Part shown: positions 50,599 to 57,759 of the stretch, piece after piece
How positions within the stretch are numbered: the first letter of the stretch is position 1
Layout of the letters: each line of letters starts with the position of its first letter
Notes under the pieces: generated by a model
What the model was told of the DNA's origin: nothing
The model's database searches: none
What the model saw: only the letters and a program-made list of their open reading frames with translations
Translations under genes and position numbers: made by a program
From: Pseudohongiella nitratireducens
GTDB taxonomy: Bacteria > Pseudomonadota > Gammaproteobacteria > Pseudomonadales > Pseudohongiellaceae
Length of the DNA: 64,000 nucleotides
Reading direction: 5' to 3'
NCBI RefSeq assembly: GCF_001642735.1
Contig: NZ_LWHM01000025.1
Location: forward strand, 1-64,000

Positions 50599-53175
50599 AT
50601 GAATCACGTTCGACGCTTCAGAAAATCCCGGCTTAGCCAATTCATTGCCGCAGGCGTACTGGCCACTGCTGGCACATCTGCACTGGCAGCAGATTTCGCA
50701 CTTCAAACCAATCAAATCACCTGGACCCTGGGCGCTGTCACTAACACCACGACAGCAACGGTAGCCAACACGGGCGAAGCAGAAACCATCTCCCTGCTAC
50801 GCGGCAATGATGCCTCTGCACTGCCCAATGTCAGCTTTACACTTCAGGACCTGGGCAACACATCTCAGACTTACGACCTTAGACTGTTTATGCAGGTCAA
50901 GAGCACCTCGGGCAGCAACGAAGTCGAAATGCGCCTTGGCGTGGTACGCGTCACCACCAATGCCGGGGAAGTCACTAGCGTATCCATGGTGAGCAATAAC
51001 GCCGATCCTGACTACGAAACCATCGATGTCTATGCCAAAAAAGAATCGGGCGGATCGACAATTAACCTGAACGCCAGCTTTACTACGGTAGCCAACCTGA
51101 TCTCAAATAATGGCGATGAAGTCACTATTAACGTAAATAATGTGGTCAGCGCGCTAAGCAATGATAATTCGTTGTTCGATGACATCATCGAACGATTTGC
51201 CTCGGTAGGCAGCTTTGACTATGCCATCGGTATTGAAGACATTAATGGCGATGGTGCCAAAATTGGTACTCAGGCTGATGGCGCCTTTACTGTTTCACCC
51301 TTTGCCGCTCCGGCTATTGATCTGGCCGGCGGCGCACTGGCGGCCGAATTTGGTACTGCCACCTATATTGGAGGTACACTGAATATCGTCAACACCCTGC
51401 CAGACGATGGCGGCGATGGTGGCGATGGTGAACCTGGCGAAGATGATCCCGTTGATGTAGTTGATGATGAGGACATCGAAGAACTGGATGGTGAAGCCGA
51501 AGACCTGGCGGGCGAGGTTGAGGGTGAAATCGCCAGCGGCGGAGTCTCAGCCGAAACAGTGACTCGCACAGAAACGGCTGCCGGTAATGCAGTCACGCAA
51601 ACCAATACCCTTATTGAGTCCTCAAATAATGGCACGGCCGTTACGACAAGCAATCTGCTTACTGTTGTAACTACCGCGTCTAAAGTTGGTGCGACTTCCA
51701 GTACAGTTGCCAATTTCACATCCGGTGACACCACTAACCTGGTCACTCAATCTGCAAACATCCTGAACAACAGCGCCCAGGCATTGCGCATTGTTGCTTC
51801 TCGCAGCAACAACCAGGACAGCCCGCTGTCGACGCAGGAGGAAACACAGGTCAATACTGCGCTGGATAACCTGACAACAACAGGTGTTCAGTTGTCGCAA
51901 AAAGCGACCACGACTGCCCAGTTACAATCCTTGAGCAACAGCATGATCAGCCTGGTCAGCTCAGCCAAATCCATGAAAGTGCCTATCACTGAAGGTACTA
52001 TGGGCAAGCTGGTATCAAACAGCAAACTGCTGATCCGCAACATTGTCAGACTGGAAAATGGCAGCAGCGATGTTCCATCTGAGGCCGAGGTGGTTCAACA
52101 ACTGCAAAGCAATGCAGCATTGCGCGCCAGGGTGATAGCCCAGGCTTTCCCATTGCCACCATCAAGCTACGAGTCTTCAAGCGAGACTAACGGCAAGGTC
52201 ACCGGCAATGCCCAGAGCAAAGGTGTCAACATCAATGCTTCCAGCCGGGCAAAACTGGTAGCAGGCATTAATAACAGAGCAAACGTCAATAATACCAATG
52301 TCAACGGTCAGGCTTTGCCTGAGCAGGCCAACTCAATCGTTCAGCAAATCCTGGCTGCTATACTCGGCGGCAGCGATTCACTGACTGTGCCGGTGCTGAG
52401 CGATGGTCGCATCGGTGGCATTAACGCTGCTGAGGGTGATACCACTGCCGAAATCAGTTTTGATGCAGATCTGCAACGCTATACAGTTCGCTTCGGCAGC
52501 GAGGTCTATGTTGCCCAGGCTCTGTCAGCCAAAGCAATCCCTGAAGGCCTGACAGCAGGACTGAGCATGTTGGCTGATGGCCGGATTGTGCTTATCGGCG
52601 AAGGAGGCGTAGCGATTGAAATGGCACCAGCGCCACTGGATATCTACTACTTCACAGCAGCTGTCGATAACCAGAACTTCACACCTGACTTCCGTGATAA
52701 TGGCGGCTTCACGCTGGCATTATCTGGCAGCGAGTCATTCAGCGGCACCTTTGCCTACGACAACCTCGGTGCTGCGAATGTCACTGAAAGTTGTGGCGAA
52801 GTCAGCTTCACCGCACCAACCATTGCCCCAAATGCTCCGGCTTATGGTTTTGTCATGAACTGTAGTGACAGCGGCGTCAGCCAGAACATCGTGCCCTTCC
52901 CGGCCCAGGACAATTTCTTCAGCGCCCTGGCTGGCCTGGATATCGACGTCAGCACTGATCGCAATACAGGCATCGTAACTGTTGAGGGCTTTGGCATGTT
53001 CAAGCCCAGCTTCTTCGTCAGCAATAACCGTACTGATGCAGAAGCCAGCTACTACACGACTAACTCAGGTGACCTGGGTATTGCCTTCCAGGGTATGGAT
53101 GTCAACGCTGATGGCGTACTTGATGTGAAAGTCATTACAGAAAGCAACGTACAGATCCTGTACGGCGTTCAGTAA
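50599..53175 (+). CDS. Array paralogue 5: large secreted modular protein, unknown family
   Basis: 858 aa, ATG at 50599 preceded by GAGGGA. Signal peptide (FRKSRLSQFIAAGVLATAG...ALA), then ADFALQTNQITW. Domain N is intermediate between the 1/2 and 3/4 pairs (SALPNVSFTLQDLGNTSQ, FDDIIERFAS, YIGGTLNIVNTLPD). The linker is strongly acidic (GGDGGDGEPGEDDPVDVVDD). The helical middle is Thr/Asn/Ser-rich. Domain C has both Cys (TESCGEVSF, FVMNCSDSG), FKPSFFVS, the loop DVNADGVLDVK and the end VQILYGVQ. Function unknown. It may be the oldest copy, as its leader is unlike the others. Confidence 0.84.
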   Translation: MNHVRRFRKSRLSQFIAAGVLATAGTSALAADFALQTNQITWTLGAVTNTTTATVANTGEAETISLLRGNDASALPNVSFTLQDLGNTSQTYDLRLFMQVKSTSGSNEVEMRLGVVRVTTNAGEVTSVSMVSNNADPDYETIDVYAKKESGGSTINLNASFTTVANLISNNGDEVTINVNNVVSALSNDNSLFDDIIERFASVGSFDYAIGIEDINGDGAKIGTQADGAFTVSPFAAPAIDLAGGALAAEFGTATYIGGTLNIVNTLPDDGGDGGDGEPGEDDPVDVVDDEDIEELDGEAEDLAGEVEGEIASGGVSAETVTRTETAAGNAVTQTNTLIESSNNGTAVTTSNLLTVVTTASKVGATSSTVANFTSGDTTNLVTQSANILNNSAQALRIVASRSNNQDSPLSTQEETQVNTALDNLTTTGVQLSQKATTTAQLQSLSNSMISLVSSAKSMKVPITEGTMGKLVSNSKLLIRNIVRLENGSSDVPSEAEVVQQLQSNAALRARVIAQAFPLPPSSYESSSETNGKVTGNAQSKGVNINASSRAKLVAGINNRANVNNTNVNGQALPEQANSIVQQILAAILGGSDSLTVPVLSDGRIGGINAAEGDTTAEISFDADLQRYTVRFGSEVYVAQALSAKAIPEGLTAGLSMLADGRIVLIGEGGVAIEMAPAPLDIYYFTAAVDNQNFTPDFRDNGGFTLALSGSESFSGTFAYDNLGAANVTESCGEVSFTAPTIAPNAPAYGFVMNCSDSGVSQNIVPFPAQDNFFSALAGLDIDVSTDRNTGIVTVEGFGMFKPSFFVSNNRTDAEASYYTTNSGDLGIAFQGMDVNADGVLDVKVITESNVQILYGVQ

Positions 53176-53190
53176 TACGGCTAGACCAGC

Positions 53191-53229
53191 CTGCCCCCTT
53201 GGCGATAATGGATTCCGCTTTGGGGGCAG
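53191..53229 (+). terminator. Strong hairpin after paralogue 5 (terminator-like, no T-run)
   Basis: CTGCCCCC pairs with GGGGGCAG over a 23-base loop, 15 bases after the stop; an outer pair GACCAG/CTGGTC can extend it. Without a T-tract it may be a processing or factor-dependent site rather than an intrinsic terminator. Confidence 0.5.
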
Positions 53230-53485
53230 ACTGCAGCTCTTGACTGGTCAATATATGACTTGGCAGGAGACAAAATAATAAGCGTTATAAAATAATAATT
53301 AATAACCAGGTGCTTGATAAAGCGTAATACCTCGGGGAGAACACCAGTTCAATATTCAGATCCATAACAAAGGCGTCAAAGGCCATTGTATTCCTGCTAC
53401 ACCTGTACAGGTCATTGACATAATTACTGAATAAGAGAAAATAGCGGCCGCTTTGACGGCCCCCCGACACCGAACGGAATCAAAC

Positions 53486-54544
53486 ATGACCATTTATGCG
53501 TTATTGTGTGCATTTGTCATAACCGCCTTCTCCATGATGGCGTTACGGCCTTTTGCCTCCCGTGTGGGCCTGCTCGATATGCCCGGCGGAAGAAAGACTC
53601 ACAAAGCTCCAACTCCTATGATCGGCGGGCTGGGTATTTATCTCGGCACTCTCTCTATCTGCATGCTCTCTCCAGTCATTGCAGAAGACTTCAAAATCCT
53701 GTTACTGGTTTCCGGTTTTGTCCTGTTTATCGGGGTCATTGATGATCTTTATGAACTGAAAGCCTCACTGCGTATGGCTGCTCACGGTGTTGCCGCCTGG
53801 GTGATGGCCATTACAGCAGGGATTCAAATCCAGAGCTTTGGTGACCTGTTTTTCACCGGGCCTATCATGCTCGGTGCGCTGGCGCTGCCAGTGACGCTGT
53901 TCGCGACAATCGGCGTTATCAATGCTGTCAATATGAGCGATGGCCTCGATGGTCTCTCCGGTGGTCTGGTGACCGTAACCCTGATTCTGTTGTCAGTGGC
54001 AGCGCTGGGTTCCGGACAGAGTGCTATCCTTAATTTCAATCAGATCCTGATTGTTTCCTTACTGGCCTTCCTGGCATTCAATTTCCGTCTGTTATGGAAG
54101 AAAAGCGCGTTGGTCTATCTGGGTGATGCCGGCAGTACACTGCTCGGCTTTATCGTCGCCTGGCTGGTGATTGCTGCCTCTCAGGGTGCGGACGCTTTTA
54201 TCTCCCCGGTAACCGCACTGTGGTTATTGGCAGTACCGCTGATTGATACGGTCAGTTTGCTGATTCGCCGTCCACTGCAAGGCCGCTCACCTTTCAATCC
54301 GGGTCGCGATCATCTCCACCATCGCCTCCTGAATGCCGGGTTTGATGCCAAGCAAACGGTACTGATCATTCATGGTTGCGCTCTGTTTTTCGGCGTTATC
54401 GGCCTGGTTGGACATTTTGCCGGCGCCCCTGAAGGCCTGATGTTTATGCTGTTCCTCGCACTGTTTGCGGTATACATGCAGATTTCCAAGCGGGTTTTGA
54501 CGGCAGGCGATCAACCGCCGTCTATCACTACCGAAAATCATTAA
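53486..54544 (+). CDS. wecA: Undecaprenyl-phosphate N-acetylglucosamine 1-phosphate transferase (WecA type)
   Basis: 352-aa polyprenyl-phosphate sugar-1-phosphate transferase with about ten to eleven membrane helices. Seen: GGRKTHKAPTPMIGGLGIYL, LFIGVIDDLYELKASLRM, VINAVNMSDGLDGLSGGLV (catalytic Asp region), LVYLGDAGSTLLGFIVAWL and the WecA-type PGRDHLHHRLLNAGF. I use ATG 53486 (MTIYALL), as the 11 extra residues of a longer frame are not family-like. It transfers HexNAc-1-P to undecaprenyl phosphate, starting lipid-linked glycans. No other initiating transferase is visible in the polysaccharide locus, so it could serve that locus although about 30 kb away from wbpA. Confidence 0.93.
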   Translation: MTIYALLCAFVITAFSMMALRPFASRVGLLDMPGGRKTHKAPTPMIGGLGIYLGTLSICMLSPVIAEDFKILLLVSGFVLFIGVIDDLYELKASLRMAAHGVAAWVMAITAGIQIQSFGDLFFTGPIMLGALALPVTLFATIGVINAVNMSDGLDGLSGGLVTVTLILLSVAALGSGQSAILNFNQILIVSLLAFLAFNFRLLWKKSALVYLGDAGSTLLGFIVAWLVIAASQGADAFISPVTALWLLAVPLIDTVSLLIRRPLQGRSPFNPGRDHLHHRLLNAGFDAKQTVLIIHGCALFFGVIGLVGHFAGAPEGLMFMLFLALFAVYMQISKRVLTAGDQPPSITTENH

Positions 54545-54566
54545 TTCCAGAAACCGGGGTGGCGGC

Positions 54567-54592
54567 GAGTGTGGCTTGATTCAAGCTCACTC
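54567..54592. terminator. Hairpin between convergent wecA and beta-CASP gene
   Basis: GAGTG..GCTTGA-T-TCAAGC.CACTC forms a two-part stem in the 42-base gap between the convergent genes, slightly overlapping the stop of the minus-strand gene; flanking CCGGGG/CCCCGG can extend it. No T-tract is present, so strength is uncertain. Confidence 0.45.
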
Positions 54593-56257
54593 ATCCAGCC
54601 CCGGAATCCAGACCTTCACTCCCAGCTCTCCCTTCACCGCCAGTTTCTTCGTCAGCTTTTGCTGGAAAGACTGCTTGGCCTCATCATCACCGTGAACGAT
54701 CCGTACCTCTTCCAGCCCATCGATGTGCCCAGCAAAACGTAACAAATCCGACAAATCGGCATGCGCGCTATAGCCGCCCAGGGTATGGATTGCGGCACGG
54801 ACTTCAATGCGCTGCCCGTCCAGTTCAATGCTCGGTACCGCAGTATGCTGGCTGCAGTTATCGCCTGAAGCCCCGGGTGCAAATTCACGGCGCTGCTGTT
54901 TCTCCGCCAGGTCTTGTAATGCCCGGCCCGGGGTTCCCGCTGCCTGATAGCCGACAAACAGCACATCATGCACCGGGTCTGCCAGCATGGCTTTGAGGTA
55001 GTTCACAATGCGCCCGCCTGATGCCATCCCGCTGGCAGCAAGAACAACTGCCGGCTGGCGGTTCCGGCTCAGGTAGTCCACTGTCTGCATGTGCTCTTCA
55101 TGGCTATCAATGGTGTAAAGATTGTCAAAACTCAGCGGATGCCGCCCCTGACTGACGCGCTCACGCGCCTCAGCATCCCAGTATCGCTTCAGCGCCCGAT
55201 ATGACTCCGTAAAGCGCGCAGCCAGAGGAGAATCCACAATGATTTGCAGATCGGTTATTGCCGGATCGTTCCTGGCATTGATCAGCGCTTCCAGTTCATA
55301 CAGCAGCTCCTGTGTGCGGCCAATACTGAACGCTGGAATCATGACTGTACCGCCATTGGCCAATGCCTTATCCAGTACTGCCTGCAGGCGCTGTATACGA
55401 TGTTCCCGATCCTCGTGCTGACGATCGCCGTACGTGCTTTCTATCACCAGTGTATTGCACCAGACCGGCGGTATGGGTGGTGGCAGTAATGGCGCATGAT
55501 CGGCGCCCAGGTCACCGGAAAACACGGTCCGGTGCTGCCAGGCGACATTACCGTGGGGCTGCTCTGACGGGGACAACTCAGATTGAGGTAGCTTTGATTG
55601 AGGCCGCTCTGATTGAGATAGTGCCGACGCACGGCATCCAGGCTGAGGAAATGCCGACTGGTGTAATTCTACGTAGGCGGACCCCAGAATATGACCGGCA
55701 GGTTGTAATCGCAACGACAGTCGGGTTGTTATTTGCTCACTCCCGGCCTCAGTAGTGCCAGTGCAGCACAATAAGTGATCCAGCGACTCCCAGACACCAT
55801 AGTCCAGCGCTACCAGTTGGCTGGAGACACGTGCCAGGAACTGTGAAATCAATCGCTCGTTACGGGTAAAGCCAACCTTGAGTGCATCCTCAATGACCAG
55901 CGGCAACAGGTGCGCCGTGGGTTTTGAGCAATAAATGGGACCATCGAACCCGGCGGCAATCAGATAAGGCAAACGGCCAATATGATCGATATGCACATGG
56001 GTCACAACCAGCGCCCGAACCGACTGCAGCTCAAACTCGATTGCCTGCACCGGATCGACGGCATCATCGACAGTGTTATCGCCCAACGACTGCCCGACCC
56101 ACATCGCTTTGAGGCGGGCATCGCGCCCCTGAAACAGACCGCAGTCAATTAACAGATGGTTTTGTTCACTGGCCAGATACCGGTGACAGCTGCCAGTCAC
56201 CCCTGTCACGGCGCCATGGTGGCGGATTTGCGGGTAATTGCGTGGTTTGCTGGTCAT
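54587..56257 (-). CDS. Metallo-beta-lactamase/beta-CASP family exonuclease-like protein
   Basis: 556-aa protein of the RNA-processing beta-CASP class (YSH1/CPSF73-like). Seen: GAVTGVTGSCHRYL, the metal motif THVHIDHIGRLPYL, QPAGHILGSAYVEL, VFSGDLGA, ESTYGDRQHEDRE, PAFSIGRTQELLYELEAL, AASGMASGGRIVNYL and HTLGGYSAHADL. It probably hydrolyses RNA with two zinc ions in the cytoplasm, but the bacterial substrates of this subgroup are not settled. An unusual low-complexity insertion (ALSQSERPQSKLPQSELS, about residues 215-235), coded by near-repeats, sits between the two metal-site halves. The gene is isolated and convergent with wecA. Confidence 0.9.
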   Translation of the reverse strand: MTSKPRNYPQIRHHGAVTGVTGSCHRYLASEQNHLLIDCGLFQGRDARLKAMWVGQSLGDNTVDDAVDPVQAIEFELQSVRALVVTHVHIDHIGRLPYLIAAGFDGPIYCSKPTAHLLPLVIEDALKVGFTRNERLISQFLARVSSQLVALDYGVWESLDHLLCCTGTTEAGSEQITTRLSLRLQPAGHILGSAYVELHQSAFPQPGCRASALSQSERPQSKLPQSELSPSEQPHGNVAWQHRTVFSGDLGADHAPLLPPPIPPVWCNTLVIESTYGDRQHEDREHRIQRLQAVLDKALANGGTVMIPAFSIGRTQELLYELEALINARNDPAITDLQIIVDSPLAARFTESYRALKRYWDAEARERVSQGRHPLSFDNLYTIDSHEEHMQTVDYLSRNRQPAVVLAASGMASGGRIVNYLKAMLADPVHDVLFVGYQAAGTPGRALQDLAEKQQRREFAPGASGDNCSQHTAVPSIELDGQRIEVRAAIHTLGGYSAHADLSDLLRFAGHIDGLEEVRIVHGDDEAKQSFQQKLTKKLAVKGELGVKVWIPGLDE

Positions 56258-56284
56258 CCTGACCTCCTGTTTCCTGTCTCATGA

Positions 56285-56360
56285 GTCACATCGTAAATCA
56301 CGTCATTAATCACACGATGAATCACTCGATGAATTGCGTCATCCATCGCAGCATGATCGA
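56285..56360. repeat. Imperfect ATCAC/CGATGAAT direct repeats upstream of argD-type gene
   Basis: A stretch with recurring ATCACxCGATGAAT-like units (for example AATCACACGATGAATCACTC, 56311-56330) lies in the 235-base divergent region between the beta-CASP gene and the aminotransferase gene. It includes paired TGAAT elements spaced somewhat like half ARG boxes but without the canonical ATTCA partner, so an ArgR role is only a suggestion. Confidence 0.35.
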
Positions 56361-56492
56361 TTTTCGTCATTTTCCTGTTTTGTTGATCACCCTCAATGCC
56401 CCATCGGTCTAATTGCCACGCTACGGGCTATACAAGCGATCGGCAGCTGCCTAGAATAGCGTTTTTGCTAACCGCACCAGGATCGATCGTTC

Positions 56493-57668
56493 ATGACTAC
56501 AGCGTTGATGGCCAATTACGGCAACCCTTCATTACAGTTTACCCATGGTAAAGGCAGCTTTCTCTATACTGCAGACGAGGAAGTGTACCTGGACTTCACT
56601 GCGGGCATTGCTGTTAACTGCCTGGGGCATTGCCACCCTGCCCTGGTCAAAGCCATCCAGACGCAATCTGAGACGCTCTGGCACACCTCTAACCTGTTCA
56701 GCAACCCGGTTACAGAACGACTGGCCAAACGGTTGACCGAACTCAGCTTTGCCGACCGCGTGTTTTTCGCCAACTCGGGTACCGAAGCGGTGGAATGCGG
56801 ATTCAAGATGATGCGCCGCTATCATTACCACCATGGCAACCCTCAACGACAGCGCATCATTACACTGACCGAGTCGTTCCATGGCCGGACCCTGGCGCCC
56901 ATTGCTGCCTGCCGCAACCCTCTGCATATCGAAGGCTTTCTGGTTGGTGACAGCGGATTTGATCAGGTTCGCTATGGAGATTTACAGGCTCTGGCCGATA
57001 GCATTACGGACAAAACAGCCGGTGTGATCCTCGAGCCAGTACAGGGTGAAGGCGGTATCCGCCCGGCCACTGCTGAGTATTTGCGCGGTATCCGCGAATT
57101 GTGCGATCAACACGATCTTTTGCTGATGTTTGATGAAGTGCAATCAGGCATGGGACGAACCGGTCATTTGTTTGCACACCAGGCACATGGCATTGAGCCT
57201 GATTTGCTGGCCTCTGCCAAAGGCCTGGGTGGTGGTTTCCCGATTGGTGCCTGCCTGTCGACCGAAAAAGTGGCAGCCGTTATGACCGCCGGTACGCACG
57301 GCAGCACTTTCGGTGGCAACCCGCTGGCCGCCGCTGTGGCGAATGCTGTGCTGGATGAGTTAACCAGCCCTGGTTTTATGCCGCAGGTAAAAGATCGCAG
57401 CCAGAAACTGTGCCAGGGGATCGATGCGCTGGCCAAGGCCTTTCCCGGAGTGCTGAAAGGCTATACCGGTGCAGGCCTGATGATAGGTATCGTCAGTGCC
57501 GGCAGTAATGCCGAGTTACTGGCAGCCCTGCAACAGCAAAAAGTATTGGCAGTAAAGGCGGGAGGCAATTCAGTACGTCTGCTGCCACCGCTGAATGTCA
57601 GTGAGAGTGAAATTGATCAGGCACTGGCAGCACTGGAGGCTGCCTGTCGACATCTGTCGCAGCAATAA
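56493..57668 (+). CDS. argD: Acetylornithine/succinyldiaminopimelate aminotransferase
   Basis: 391-aa class-III PLP aminotransferase. Seen: NYGNPSLQFTHGKGSFLYT, YLDFTAGIAVNCLGHCHP, FFANSGTEAVECGFKMM, LTESFHGRTLAPIAA, VILEPVQGEGGIRPATAEYL, LLMFDEVQSGMGRTGHLFA, the PLP lysine in ASAKGLGGGFPIGACL and GTHGSTFGGNPLAAAVA. It converts N-acetylglutamate semialdehyde to N-acetylornithine in arginine synthesis and may also serve lysine synthesis. AstC of arginine catabolism is a close relative that cannot be excluded without neighbours; no ast genes are visible. Confidence 0.9.
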   Translation: MTTALMANYGNPSLQFTHGKGSFLYTADEEVYLDFTAGIAVNCLGHCHPALVKAIQTQSETLWHTSNLFSNPVTERLAKRLTELSFADRVFFANSGTEAVECGFKMMRRYHYHHGNPQRQRIITLTESFHGRTLAPIAACRNPLHIEGFLVGDSGFDQVRYGDLQALADSITDKTAGVILEPVQGEGGIRPATAEYLRGIRELCDQHDLLLMFDEVQSGMGRTGHLFAHQAHGIEPDLLASAKGLGGGFPIGACLSTEKVAAVMTAGTHGSTFGGNPLAAAVANAVLDELTSPGFMPQVKDRSQKLCQGIDALAKAFPGVLKGYTGAGLMIGIVSAGSNAELLAALQQQKVLAVKAGGNSVRLLPPLNVSESEIDQALAALEAACRHLSQQ

Positions 57669-57759
57669 CGGCAAGCACCGTATTTAATGGAGTCACCACT
57701 TTTGCTATAGCAGATTAGTTGTTACATTCTTGAGATCTGCCAGGACACCCCAGCCAGCC

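Noticed and set aside
50230-50715. Two minus-strand open frames of 75 and 84 codons upstream of paralogue 5
   Set aside because: No recognisable protein features; one overlaps the start of paralogue 5 and neither has a clear ribosome site.
39219-53175. Array proteins as RTX/type I secreted or PEP-CTERM proteins
   Set aside because: There are no GGxGxD nonapeptide repeats and no C-terminal membrane helix with a PEP motif; all copies have N-terminal signal peptides instead.
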